Shown: positions 1-9,280 of the stretch, one piece after another
Layout of the letters: every line of letters starts with the position of its first letter
How positions within the stretch are numbered: position 1 is the stretch's first letter
Source of the DNA: Deltaproteobacteria bacterium
Lineage (GTDB): Bacteria > Myxococcota_A > UBA9160 > UBA4427
Length of the DNA stretch: 23,102 nucleotides
Direction: 5' to 3'
Assembly (NCBI GenBank): GCA_011051925.1
Contig: DRKE01000392.1
Coordinates: 1-23,102 of the forward strand
The notes under the pieces: generated by a model
What the model was told of the DNA's origin: nothing
Database searches by the model: none
What the model saw: only the letters and a program-made list of their open reading frames with translations
Translations under genes and position numbers: made by a program

Positions 1-1130
1 TCCTCGAAGCGTCGGACCACGCGATAGAGCGTGGTCCGCTCCACCGGAACCCGTCCGAGTTCGCGGATCAGGCGCCGGAACTCCTCCGGCGGCGTGTTCT
101 CGCCGTATTCCGACCCGGATTCCCGGCTGATCGACTCCTCCATCAGCGTGCCGCCGAAATCGTTCGCCCCGGCGCAAAGCGCCATCTGTCCGAGCTTGTG
201 GCCCATCTTGACCCAGGAGACCTGGATATTCGGGATCCAGGGCCGCAGGAAGAGGCGCGACACGGCGATCATCCGCAGATCCTCCTCCATCGACGGACCG
301 GGGCGCGCGCCCAGCAGGTTGTAGAGCAGGTTGCGCTCGTGGATGAATCCGAGCGGCACGAATTCCGTGAAGCCGCCCGTCTCCTTCTGGATCTCGCGGA
401 GCAGGTCGAGATGGGCGGCCACGTGGCGGGGCTTCTCGATGTGTCCGTACATGAGCGTCGCCGTCGAACGCAATCCGAGTCCATGGGCCGCCTTGATGAT
501 CTCGACCCAGCGCTCGGTCTTCAACTTGTTGGGCGAAAGGATCTTGCGGATCTCGTCGTCGAGGATCTCGGCGGCCGTACCCGGCATCGTCCCGAGACCG
601 GCATCGATCAGCCATTGGAGATACTCCTCGAGCTTCATGCCGCTCTTTCGATGGCCGAAGTCGATCTCCTCGGGCGAATAGGCATGGATATGGAGATCCG
701 GGTACAGCGCCTTGATCGCGAGAAGGATGTCGCGGTAGTGCTCGTGGGTCTTGTTCGGATGGATGCCCCCCTGGATGCACACTTCGGTCGCCCCGCGTTC
801 GATCGCGTTCTGGCATTTCGCGAGGATCTCGGCATGGCTGCGGTCGAAGGCATCGACCGGATCGTCCTTGTGGCGCGCGAATCCGCAGAAGGAACAGCCG
901 ACATAACAGATATTCGTGAAGTTGATGTTGCGGCAGACGACATAGGTTACGTCGTCCCCGCAGTCGTCCCGGCGCGCGAGATCGGCGGCGGCGATCAAGG
1001 CGTGGAAGTCGGGGCCGCGAACCGTCAGCAGCCGTTCGGCATCGCTCGCCGACAGTTCCCGACCGTCCAGGGCGCCCTCGAGGAGCCGCCGCACGTCGGG
1101 GGATACGGCGGTCGTGAGTTGTTCGAACAT
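1..1130 (-). CDS. cofH: FO synthase subunit 2, CofH (radical SAM), lacking only its extreme C-terminus
   Basis: The minus-strand frame is open from the ATG at 1130 to the left window edge. CofH is the radical SAM enzyme that joins 5-amino-6-(D-ribitylamino)uracil to tyrosine. With CofG it makes FO, the deazaflavin chromophore of coenzyme F420, in the cytoplasm. The CxxxCxxC cluster motif that binds the [4Fe-4S]-SAM centre is at about residues 75-82 (CYVGCSFC), preceded by the CRNINFTN stretch typical of the family. Later segments such as EVCIQGGIHP, HAYSPEEI and the terminal ERTTLYRVVRRFE also fit CofH, so only a few residues are probably missing. The start lies one base after the cofG stop (TGACATG), which supports translational coupling. 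The main alternative, a menaquinone-pathway MqnC/MqnE enzyme, is less likely because a CofG gene is directly adjacent. Confidence 0.9.
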   Translation of the reverse strand, partial: MFEQLTTAVSPDVRRLLEGALDGRELSASDAERLLTVRGPDFHALIAAADLARRDDCGDDVTYVVCRNINFTNICYVGCSFCGFARHKDDPVDAFDRSHAEILAKCQNAIERGATEVCIQGGIHPNKTHEHYRDILLAIKALYPDLHIHAYSPEEIDFGHRKSGMKLEEYLQWLIDAGLGTMPGTAAEILDDEIRKILSPNKLKTERWVEIIKAAHGLGLRSTATLMYGHIEKPRHVAAHLDLLREIQKETGGFTEFVPLGFIHERNLLYNLLGARPGPSMEEDLRMIAVSRLFLRPWIPNIQVSWVKMGHKLGQMALCAGANDFGGTLMEESISRESGSEYGENTPPEEFRRLIRELGRVPVERTTLYRVVRRFE

Positions 1131-1131
1131 G

Positions 1132-2523
1132 TCAAGCGGCCTCCTCGTCGGACTGGTCGTTGGCTCGCTGCGCATAGCCCTCGTCGTTGGCGTATCGTGG
1201 CAGCAAGGCCCGCATCTGCGGGTCGAAGAAATCGGGTCGCCCGAGGATCCATTCGGGATAGACGGGGCCTCGCTCGAAGAGCTCGAAGCCCGCGGCGACG
1301 GTTTCGTCGCGAAGACGTCGCAGCGCGGGCCAGGGCGCTTCGGGATTGATGAAGTCGATCGTGACCGGCGAGACACCGCCCCAATCGTCCACGCCCGCCG
1401 CGATAAGGCGCGGCAACATGTCCGAACCGAGGTTCGGAGGCGCCTGGAGATGGACTTCCGGCGGCAGGATCAGGCGTGCGAGCGCCACCCAGGACACGAC
1501 CTCGTCGTCGGAAAGCGGAGGAACGTCACGCATCTTCGTATCCGGCTTCGGATGGAAGGGTTGGATGATCGCCTCCTGGACATGACCGTGGCGGAGCGCC
1601 AGATCCCGGATCGTGAGGAGCGTGTCCACCCGCTCGACGTCGTTCTCCCCGATGCCGAGCAGCATCCCCGTCGTGAAGGGAATCTTCAGCTCGCCCGCCT
1701 CCTCGTGCATCGCGATCCGACGAGCAGGCTCCTTGTCCGGCGCATGGAAATGGGGCATGCCCTTTTCCCGCAGCCTCCGGCTCGTCGTCTCGAGCATGAG
1801 GCCCATCGATGCGTTGAAGGGCCGCAGCGCCGCCATCTCCTCCTTCGAGAGGATCCCCGCATTCGTATGCGGCAACATCCCGACCTCGAGGGTCCGGCGA
1901 CAGGCCTCGAGAAGGAGCTCCGTCGTGCTCGACAGGCCGCGCGTCGCCAGCATCTCACGGTAGCTGCGATAGGCGATCTCGGGCTTGTCACCCAGACACA
2001 TGAGCGCTTCGATGCAACCGGTCGCGACACCGCCGCGAATCACCTCGGCGACTTCGTCGACGGTATAGGTATGCGCCTCGGCCGAATCGGGCAGCTTCGC
2101 GAAGGTGCAGTAGGTACACCGGTTGCGGCAGAGATTCGTGAGCGGAATGAAGAGATTGCGGGAGACCGTGACGCGGCTTCCCGTTCGCGCCTGCTTGATC
2201 GCACGCGCCCCTTCGCAGACGATCTGCCGGATCGCCTCGTCGTGCAGGACCCGGCTCAAGGCTTCGGCCCGCTCGCGTCCGAGTTCAGGAGAGCGATCGG
2301 CCCCGACACCGGACACGATCTCCCCGACCCAGCGCTCCACGTCGGTCCGCGACGGGCGGAGGCCGCGACGGGGCCGGTCGGCTCCAGGCGACGGGGGGGC
2401 GGAGGCGGGCGACGCGTCGGAGTCGGCGTTTCGCAAGGGGGATGTCTCCAATCGGGCTGGCGGGCGACGCCGCGGGGAATCATCACACAGTCGCGCCGCG
2501 CCCCGCAATCGAAGGGGCCTCAA
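1132..2523 (-). CDS. cofG: FO synthase subunit 1, CofG (radical SAM)
   Basis: CofG is the second radical SAM half of FO synthase and completes the 7,8-didemethyl-8-hydroxy-5-deazariboflavin ring. The [4Fe-4S] motif CRNRCTYC is at about residues 132-139, after the family-typical PLTNL stretch. Other matching segments are CLGDKPE, LPHTNAGIL, IPFTTGMLLGIGE, IIQPFHPKPDT, and APPNLGSD with GVDDWGG near the C-terminus. The start is uncertain. The longest frame opens with a TTG at 2523, and its first 60 or so residues are rich in Arg, Pro and Ser and look unlike the family. A GTG at 2340 (VERWVGEIV) would remove them and give about 402 residues. The gene is followed immediately by cofH and preceded by an 81-base gap after the LpxL-like gene. 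It may be the last part of the lipid operon or a separately promoted F420 pair. Confidence 0.9.
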   Translation of the reverse strand: MRPLRLRGAARLCDDSPRRRPPARLETSPLRNADSDASPASAPPSPGADRPRRGLRPSRTDVERWVGEIVSGVGADRSPELGRERAEALSRVLHDEAIRQIVCEGARAIKQARTGSRVTVSRNLFIPLTNLCRNRCTYCTFAKLPDSAEAHTYTVDEVAEVIRGGVATGCIEALMCLGDKPEIAYRSYREMLATRGLSSTTELLLEACRRTLEVGMLPHTNAGILSKEEMAALRPFNASMGLMLETTSRRLREKGMPHFHAPDKEPARRIAMHEEAGELKIPFTTGMLLGIGENDVERVDTLLTIRDLALRHGHVQEAIIQPFHPKPDTKMRDVPPLSDDEVVSWVALARLILPPEVHLQAPPNLGSDMLPRLIAAGVDDWGGVSPVTIDFINPEAPWPALRRLRDETVAAGFELFERGPVYPEWILGRPDFFDPQMRALLPRYANDEGYAQRANDQSDEEAA

Positions 2524-2574
2524 AGACGTCGCGATCGGCCGTTCCGGACCCGATCGAACCCCTTGGGGCAGTAC

Positions 2575-2606
2575 GAATCCGGACGTCGATCGGATTCCCC
2601 GGATTC
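2575..2606. repeat. Inverted repeat between the LpxL-like gene and cofG
   Basis: GAATCCGG (2575-2582) and CCGGATTC (2599-2606) are perfect 8-base inverted arms. A further CGGATTC copy at 2591-2597 could pair with the left arm instead, so two alternative hairpins compete. The structure begins inside the stop codon of the upstream gene on the minus strand. It is followed by a small CCCC-AA-GGGG hairpin and has no T-run. It could be a weak terminator, an RNA processing site, or a regulatory fold ahead of cofG. Confidence 0.45.
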
Positions 2607-3636
2607 ATCCTGCCTCTTCCACGCCCCCTTCGACCCTCTTTCCGGAAACGGGTCGGGTCCGCCAGCGGCGATGGGTCCAGATCCATTGGGACGGCTCCGC
2701 CCGGATCGCCCGCTCGAGCCGTCTCGTCACCCTCTGCAGGTTCCGCCGCAGGAGTGCCTCGCCGTCATCGGAACCGATCGTCCCGACCTCGAGGTCGAGC
2801 GGCTTTTCGAACGAGAGATGATGGGACCGGCGATCGGGCGCACGCCGCATCGTCGCGAAGAGGACAGGAACCTCGAGGCGCGCAGCGAGCACGAGCGGCC
2901 CGGGTCGAGTCGAGGCCGGCCGACCGAAGAAGGAGACGAAAAGGCCTTCGTTCCGTCGGGCGTTCTGATCGATCAGGGCGAGCACCGCGCGACCCTCTCG
3001 AAGAGCCCGCGCGACCCGCAGGCCCGCGCGACCCATCGGAATCGACTCGAGCGTCCCGACGTCTTCGGATGGCCGGTCTCCGATCGGTGACGATCCCCGC
3101 GTTTCGAGAAGCAGGCGATCGAGAATCGGGCGATCGAGATCTCGATAGACGAGGGAGACCGGAATCCCGCTCGCGGCGATCTTCGCGCAGGCCAGCTCCC
3201 AGTTCCCGAGATGGCCCGTGACGATCATCGCGCCGCGGGAAGGATCGGCCCGAAGGATCCCCTCGACGTGTTCCAGGCCTTCGATCCGGACCCGGTCGAG
3301 CAGTGCCTCGCGATGGCGGCCCCGCAACAGGAGCCATTCGGCGAGGCCCATCCCGAGCTGGTCGAAGACGCCCCTCGCCCAGACCTCCCGCTGTCCTTCG
3401 TCTGCATCGGGGAAGGCCGCTCGGAGCTGCTCCCGGACGAGCGCGGTCCGGGGTCCCCCCAGTCGGAACCAGGCCCGACCAAAGGCACCGCCGATTCCGA
3501 CGGCGCGATCGATCGGGATTCTTTCGGCCATCCGGGTCAGTCCGTCGAGAAAAAGGCCGAGCAGCCACTGTCGGATCCGGGCAACGTCACGTCGGCTCGC
3601 GCTCCGCTCGGATCGCGTCGACCCGCTGCCGTCCAT
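2605..3636 (-). CDS. LpxL/HtrB-family lysophospholipid acyltransferase
   Basis: This is a 343-residue inner-membrane-associated acyltransferase of the lipid A lauroyl/myristoyl transferase superfamily. It moves a fatty acyl chain from acyl-ACP to a glycolipid or similar acceptor. The catalytic H(X)4E signature is HLGNWE at about residues 142-147. Family-like segments follow: VSLVYRDLDRP, the ALIDQN motif, and FFGRPASTRPGP. Length fits the family (about 300-340). The ATG at 3636 was chosen because the longer frame back to 3837 runs into the carboxylase gene; this start sits 10 bases after that gene's stop. Being last in the fatty-acid block, it probably uses the acyl-ACP made upstream. The acceptor could be lipid A, but related proteins act on ornithine lipids, mannosides and other lipids, so I give no symbol. 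Confidence 0.85.
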   Translation of the reverse strand: MDGSGSTRSERSASRRDVARIRQWLLGLFLDGLTRMAERIPIDRAVGIGGAFGRAWFRLGGPRTALVREQLRAAFPDADEGQREVWARGVFDQLGMGLAEWLLLRGRHREALLDRVRIEGLEHVEGILRADPSRGAMIVTGHLGNWELACAKIAASGIPVSLVYRDLDRPILDRLLLETRGSSPIGDRPSEDVGTLESIPMGRAGLRVARALREGRAVLALIDQNARRNEGLFVSFFGRPASTRPGPLVLAARLEVPVLFATMRRAPDRRSHHLSFEKPLDLEVGTIGSDDGEALLRRNLQRVTRRLERAIRAEPSQWIWTHRRWRTRPVSGKRVEGGVEEAG

Positions 3637-3646
3637 CCCGGGTCGA

Positions 3647-6600
3647 TCAGTCGGAAGCATCGCGAAGCGAGGTCTCCAGCGCTTCGATGATCCGTGGTCG
3701 CAGGAGCGCGGGCTCGAAGATGTCCGACAGGGATCCCACCTCGAGAGCGCGCTCGACGGTATGGACGGCATCGAATTCCGCAGCCATCGCCGCCTGCTTT
3801 TCCAGGGTGACCTCGCGCAGGACCGCTTCGAGCGCATCCCGATTCGCCTCGGTCGGATGCCGTCTCGCGATTTCGGCCTTGTCCTTCACGCGCGGGTCGT
3901 CGAGCGCCTGGCCACGGACTTCGCGGCCGAAGACCACGGCCGCGGCCGGGCCGCCACCGATCACCGATGCATAGGAACCCGAAAGGGCCACCGCCTTCAT
4001 GTCGTCGTTGAGTTCCTGGGAGAAAACGACATAGGCCCCGCCGTGGTAGCGCGACACGACGACGAAATAGATCGGTCCCTGGAAATTGACCACGGCGCGG
4101 GCGATCTCGGCACCGTGCTCGAGCTGCATCTTGCGCAGGGACTCCGGCGATCCGTCGAAGCCCGAGAGGTTCGCGAGCACGACGACGGGCCGGTTCCCGC
4201 TCGCCGCGTTGATCGCGCGCGCCACCTTCTTCGACGATTGGGGGAAGAGCGTGCCGCCATTCCAGGTCTCGGGCCCATCGGCCGGATGATAACCATCGCG
4301 GGGCACGTTCCGGCTCTCGATCCCGATCAGCGTCACGGGCTGTCCCCCGATATGGGTGTCCCAGACGATCGCCGTCTCCGCCCCGACCCAGGCATTCCAG
4401 CGTTCGAGGTGCGTCCCGTCGACGTCGATCACCGATTTCATGACGGCGCGCATCGAGAAGGGCCGTTTGCGTCCGGGATTCGTCTCGTCGTCGAAGATCT
4501 CGCCGACGGTCGCGAGCCCGTCCGAATCCGCGGCCGCGATCGGGGTCTCGCCGATCGAACGCGTGGGCGAATCGGTCGTCGCGAACCGGCGGGGCCCTGA
4601 TTCTCCGGGAACGACGTAGGTATAGCGGTAGTGCTCGTAGAGGATCCGATAGGCATCGGCCAGATTCCGGGCGAAATATTGCGCCTCCCCGTTCGGCCCC
4701 ATGATCCGTTCGAAACCGCCGATCGCGATTTCGTCTTCGGCGGAGACGGCACCCGACGCCTCGAGAGCGGCTCGCCCCGTCAGGACCATCGACGCGTTCT
4801 GCGTCATGATGAGCACCCCCCGCGTATGCATCAACATCGTCGCGAGCGCGTCGAAATAGCTCTGGGCGCCGACGTTCACGCCCTGGACGATCACGTGGAC
4901 GACTCCGCCCGCCTGGGTGAAGGTGACGATCCGACGGACGACCCGCGCGGTCGCGTCGAGATTCTCCGTGCCGCTGTCCATGGCGATCTTCGCACCCGAC
5001 GAGACCGGCACCCATTCGAGGGGCACGCCCAGCTTCTCGGCCAGATCGAAGGCCGCGACCAGCCGGTCGCATTCCGGCGCCGAGAGCGCGCCCATGCCCA
5101 TGGTCGGATCCGACAGGACGAGTACCCGGAGCATGCCTTCGGGCACCTTCTCCGTCGGCGTCCGGATCAGACCGAACACGATCGCGCAGGTGTTCTGGCC
5201 GTAGGGGCGATCGGCGACGCTGACCGCCACGGGGGTCGATCGATCCGGGTCGAGGTCGAACTCTTCGAAGGTCCCGTCGGCGCGGGAGCCATCCGGCGCC
5301 TCGCTCGTCAGCATCTTGACGATCTCGTAGGGATAGATCAGCCGCCGCCTTCGAGCCGCCACGACGCGACGTTCGTATTCCTGGGTCGGCTCGAGGGGTT
5401 CCTCGTGCGGTTCCCGCCACTCGACCTCGAGTTGTTCCCCCGTGTCGCTGATCACGATCTCCCAGGGAACGGCGGGCTCGTCGGGTCGATCCCGGTCGAG
5501 CCGATTCAAGCGCACGATCACCTTCTCCAGACCGAGATGGCGGGTCGCCGGCGCGAGCCGACGGGCGATGTCACTGGCGACTTCCGGATCGACGAAGATC
5601 GGCGGTGCGATGAAGAGCGCGATCCGGTTCCATTGCAGCCGGCGGCGCGGATCGTGCGTCTGGAGGATCGTCCGGAGCCGACGGGCGGCCCGGTTGAAGA
5701 CCCGCTCGAAGGTCGCGAGGTGGTGATAGAGTTCGCGACCCGGCTCGGGGGAACGATCGCGTGCATCGGCGAGCACGAAGACCCGCTCGTCACCCGGCAC
5801 GTTCCGCGCCCGACCGTAGAAGGCGTAGGTTCCTTCCTCGGCTTCGAGACGCGTCAGGTCGAATTCCCGGTAGCGCTCGAGAGCGATGCGGCTGGCGGTC
5901 TCGGGATGCAGGTCATGGTGTTCGGTCGCCAGCTCCAGCTTCCCATCCCGCCGCACGAGGGTTCGATAGACATCCCCTTCCCCGTCCGGCGTCAGCAACC
6001 CGACGGTCATCCTCCACTCGAAGTCCCGACCCGAATAGGCCTGTTCGAGGGCGTGCATCGTTCCCTCCCAGTCGAATCCGGGATCGGCCGGCATCAGGTA
6101 CTCGAGGGCGACGATCGGGGTGTCCGGGTCGCGTTCCAGAAGGGAATCCGCTCCGCGCACGAGACGATCCATCCACAGCTCCGTTTCCGAAGCCGGACCC
6201 GTCGCCGCGAGGACGACGCCCTTCCCCTCGTATTCGACACAATGGATCGGCTCGCCGTCGACCCGTACCGCCCGATAGGCCTCGGGACGGCTCGGCGCAT
6301 AACGCCTCTGGACATGCGCAGCCAGGGCGATCGCTCGCCGATTGGCGTCCGTGCCCGAGATCCAGCGACCGACCCGCTCGAAGACCAGGCGGGGCGAGGA
6401 GGCCACTTCGAGCAGCACATCCGCGGGCGGCGCGACCAGATCGACTTCCGCCGCGGCCAGCCAGCTCTCGACCTTGCGAGACGATCGCCTGGCCCGCTCC
6501 TCGATTCCCGGCTGCTGGTAGATCACGTAGGCGGCTTCCAACGCGGCGTCGGCGACGGCGTCGGTCACCTGGGGTCGCATGCGGGTCATCCGATTCAGCG

Positions 6601-9280
6601 CGCGTGCGAGTCGATCGTCTTCGGACAGATCGATCCCGACCTCGGCCAGTGCGGTGATTCGCCGCAAGACGCCCAGGATCAGTCTGAGCCGCAGCTTCTT
6701 GTCGGCCTGGCATGTCATGATGCGGAGCAGGGCCCGGCGGAGCGCATCGGTCGGTCGCAGATCGGGAACCCCGTAGTGCGACAGCGCAGCCCGCACGAGG
6801 TCGAGGTAGGCCTCGTCGATTCCCGCACCTTCAGCCTCGATCCTTCGCAGGTACATACGGAGCCTCGCGCTGTTCGAGGGCCCGGATTGTCCGGAGATCG
6901 AGGCGCTCGGAGCGCGGATCGAAAGCATCTCGACATCGGCGAACGTCGTCACTTCATGACGGATCTCGGCGAGTTCCCGACTGAAGCATTCCGAGATCGA
7001 ATCGGGTAGCGGCGCCTCGAGAAAAGCCGTGAGCGCCTCGGCCCGTTCCGGATTCGCATCGTACCCGAGAAGCACCCGGCGGATTTCTTCCCGCGCCGCA
7101 TCGATCGCCATCCGACGGAGCGCGAGATCCGCCCGATCGGCGCTCGCGAGATCGGGCGCGCCCAGCGAACGGCCACCGTCCGACCCGGTCGAGGCCTCGA
7201 AGAGCAGGGCAAGGGGATCGACCTGATCGGGCAGGCTCAAGCGGCTGCGGATTTTCGTGCCGTCGGATTCTTCGACGGATTCCTCGATGACGAGGATCGT
7301 GTCCCCCGCCGCGACCTGTTGTCCCTTGTGCGCGACGATCTCCTTGACCGTTCCGGCGACCGGTGCATTGAAGCCGATCTCCATCTTCATCGCTTCGAGC
7401 AGACCGAGTGGCTCTCCGACCTCGACGGTCTGCCCGACCTCCACCGAGATCGCGACCACGACGGCGGGCGTACTCGAGCGGACCTTGCCCGCCGTCTGCG
7501 AGCCGAAGCGGATCGGGTGTCCGTCGACCTCGAGGCGCAGGCCACGTTCGTTCACGTCGTGCAGGATCCGCCGGACGCGATCGTCGATGATCAGACGCCC
7601 GGCGTGTTTGCCCTCTTCGCGCATCGTCGCACCGACGGCCCTTCCCTCGAGATGGACGCGATAGCGCCACGAGCCGATCGCATAGACCTTCAGCCGGTAG
7701 CTTTCGCCTGCGAAGCTGAGATCGATCTGCTGACCTTCCGAGGAAACGAGGTAGTCGCTGCTCCCGCCACTGAAAGCGACCGAGCGAAGGGTCGCCCGCG
7801 CTCGCTGGTAGGAAAGGATCGCGGCCGCGACGAGTGCGTCCCGGGCGAGGAGCGGCTGCGCCGTCGCGATGCTCTCGCGATCCGCGCTCCAGCGGTCGAG
7901 CCAGCGTGTGTCCACGCCACCCGACCTGAAGTCATCGCTCGCCAGGATGTCGAGCAGATATCCCTTGTTGGTCGCGCCACCCTCGACGACGAGTTCGAGA
8001 TCCCGCAGCGCACAGGAGAGGCGGGCGATCACTTCCCTCCGGTCATCGCCATGGGCGATCACCTTCGCGATCAGGGAATCGAATTCCGAAGCGATCACGG
8101 TATCGGTCGTCACGCCGGAGTCGATCCGGGTATTCGGGCCGAGCGCGGGCTCGAAGAGCGCGATCCGACCGGGAGAGGGCAGGAATCCCTCATCCGGATC
8201 CTCCGCGCAGACACGGGCCTCGATCGCGATTCCGCGACGCTCCACCGAAACATCGGCGATCGATTCGCCCCGGGCGATGCGGATCTGCAATTCGACGAGG
8301 TCGACGCCCGTGACGACTTCCGTGATGCCGTGTTCGACCTGCAGCCGGGGATTGACTTCGAGGAAATAGAAGTCTTCGCCCGTCAGCAGGAACTCGACCG
8401 TCCCGACCCCGTAGTAGCCGACCTGTCTCGCGAGGCGGACGGCCGCGGTCTCGAGACGGTCGATCACCTCGCTCGAGACGCCGGGAGGCGGCGCTTCTTC
8501 GAGCACCTTCTGGTGGCGGCGCTGGACCGAGCAGTCCCGACAGCCGAGCGCGATCGCATGGCCATGCTGATCGGCCGCGATCTGGACCTCGATGTGGCGT
8601 CCACCGCGAACCATCGCTTCGACGAAGAGCGCACCGTTGCCGAAGGCGGCCGCGGCTTCGGCCTGCGCGGACCGGAAGGCCTCCGCGATCTCTTCGGGTT
8701 TCTCGACCATGCGGATGCCCCGGCCACCGCCCCCCGCCGTCGCCTTCAAGACGACGGGGAAGCCGATCCGCTCTGCATGCTCGAGGGCATCGGTCTCGTC
8801 GAGGACCTCGCCGCCGCTCCAGTCGGTGACGGGAACGCCCGCTTTCTCGGCGAGGGTCTTCGATGTGATCTTGTCGCCGAGCATGCGCATCGATTCCGCG
8901 CTCGGACCCAGGAAGACGATCCCTTCCTCCGCCAGGCGATCGACGAAGGCCGGATCTTCGGCGACGAAGCCCCAGCCGGGCCACACGGCATCCGCGCCCA
9001 CCCTCCGCAACACCCGGATCAGGGCGTCATGGTCGAGATAGGCGCCCACCATGCCATTGTCGGTCGGCAGCTCGACAGCCCGATCCGCCAGACGCACGAA
9101 GGGTGCATCACGATCCGGCGGCGTATAGAGGGCGATGACCTCGAGTCGACCCCCTTCACTCTCGCGAAGGCTCTTCGCGGTTCGCAGGCAACGCACGGCG
9201 GCTTCGCCCCGATTCACGATGGCGAGACGCTCGATCCGCTTCGTCCCTCCCGACGGGCCCCGATCCTCCGCCATCGTCAT
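3647..9280 (-). CDS. Single-chain, eukaryote-like acetyl-CoA (acyl-CoA) carboxylase: BC-BCCP-central-CT fusion
   Basis: This 1877-residue polypeptide carries all activities of a biotin-dependent acyl-CoA carboxylase. Residues 1 to about 470 are biotin carboxylase, with an ATP-grasp glycine loop GGGGRG at about 183-188 and EVNPRLQVEH. The segment VWPGWGF near 99-105 resembles the VWAGWG of eukaryotic ACC more than the HPGYGF of bacterial AccC. The biotin carrier motif EAMKMEIGF puts the biotinylated lysine at about 632. Residues from about 700 to 1310 form a long central region, unlike two- or three-part bacterial enzymes. Carboxyltransferase halves occupy about 1316-1877 (for example SSGAKIA, NLSGFDGS, GGAYVVFSQ, SVIGGGPAAAVVFGREV). 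The start ATG overlaps the PPTase stop (ATGA). Neighbours suggest it makes malonyl-CoA for the local FAS; propionyl or longer acyl-CoA substrates are possible alternatives. Confidence 0.92.
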   Translation of the reverse strand: MTMAEDRGPSGGTKRIERLAIVNRGEAAVRCLRTAKSLRESEGGRLEVIALYTPPDRDAPFVRLADRAVELPTDNGMVGAYLDHDALIRVLRRVGADAVWPGWGFVAEDPAFVDRLAEEGIVFLGPSAESMRMLGDKITSKTLAEKAGVPVTDWSGGEVLDETDALEHAERIGFPVVLKATAGGGGRGIRMVEKPEEIAEAFRSAQAEAAAAFGNGALFVEAMVRGGRHIEVQIAADQHGHAIALGCRDCSVQRRHQKVLEEAPPPGVSSEVIDRLETAAVRLARQVGYYGVGTVEFLLTGEDFYFLEVNPRLQVEHGITEVVTGVDLVELQIRIARGESIADVSVERRGIAIEARVCAEDPDEGFLPSPGRIALFEPALGPNTRIDSGVTTDTVIASEFDSLIAKVIAHGDDRREVIARLSCALRDLELVVEGGATNKGYLLDILASDDFRSGGVDTRWLDRWSADRESIATAQPLLARDALVAAAILSYQRARATLRSVAFSGGSSDYLVSSEGQQIDLSFAGESYRLKVYAIGSWRYRVHLEGRAVGATMREEGKHAGRLIIDDRVRRILHDVNERGLRLEVDGHPIRFGSQTAGKVRSSTPAVVVAISVEVGQTVEVGEPLGLLEAMKMEIGFNAPVAGTVKEIVAHKGQQVAAGDTILVIEESVEESDGTKIRSRLSLPDQVDPLALLFEASTGSDGGRSLGAPDLASADRADLALRRMAIDAAREEIRRVLLGYDANPERAEALTAFLEAPLPDSISECFSRELAEIRHEVTTFADVEMLSIRAPSASISGQSGPSNSARLRMYLRRIEAEGAGIDEAYLDLVRAALSHYGVPDLRPTDALRRALLRIMTCQADKKLRLRLILGVLRRITALAEVGIDLSEDDRLARALNRMTRMRPQVTDAVADAALEAAYVIYQQPGIEERARRSSRKVESWLAAAEVDLVAPPADVLLEVASSPRLVFERVGRWISGTDANRRAIALAAHVQRRYAPSRPEAYRAVRVDGEPIHCVEYEGKGVVLAATGPASETELWMDRLVRGADSLLERDPDTPIVALEYLMPADPGFDWEGTMHALEQAYSGRDFEWRMTVGLLTPDGEGDVYRTLVRRDGKLELATEHHDLHPETASRIALERYREFDLTRLEAEEGTYAFYGRARNVPGDERVFVLADARDRSPEPGRELYHHLATFERVFNRAARRLRTILQTHDPRRRLQWNRIALFIAPPIFVDPEVASDIARRLAPATRHLGLEKVIVRLNRLDRDRPDEPAVPWEIVISDTGEQLEVEWREPHEEPLEPTQEYERRVVAARRRRLIYPYEIVKMLTSEAPDGSRADGTFEEFDLDPDRSTPVAVSVADRPYGQNTCAIVFGLIRTPTEKVPEGMLRVLVLSDPTMGMGALSAPECDRLVAAFDLAEKLGVPLEWVPVSSGAKIAMDSGTENLDATARVVRRIVTFTQAGGVVHVIVQGVNVGAQSYFDALATMLMHTRGVLIMTQNASMVLTGRAALEASGAVSAEDEIAIGGFERIMGPNGEAQYFARNLADAYRILYEHYRYTYVVPGESGPRRFATTDSPTRSIGETPIAAADSDGLATVGEIFDDETNPGRKRPFSMRAVMKSVIDVDGTHLERWNAWVGAETAIVWDTHIGGQPVTLIGIESRNVPRDGYHPADGPETWNGGTLFPQSSKKVARAINAASGNRPVVVLANLSGFDGSPESLRKMQLEHGAEIARAVVNFQGPIYFVVVSRYHGGAYVVFSQELNDDMKAVALSGSYASVIGGGPAAAVVFGREVRGQALDDPRVKDKAEIARRHPTEANRDALEAVLREVTLEKQAAMAAEFDAVHTVERALEVGSLSDIFEPALLRPRIIEALETSLRDASD

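Noticed and set aside
2605..3837. Longer LpxL-like protein starting at 3837
   Set aside because: It would overlap the carboxylase gene by about 190 bases with a low-complexity Arg/Ser N-terminus; ATG 3636 fits family length and operon spacing.
4631..7009. Long plus-strand open frame (792 codons) opposite the carboxylase; similar long plus-strand frames at 7319-9325, 16545-18533 and 19191-21707
   Set aside because: They lie opposite genes with clear domains, their proteins are Arg/Asp/Gly-rich with no recognisable motifs, and G/C-ending codons on the minus strand naturally leave such frames open.
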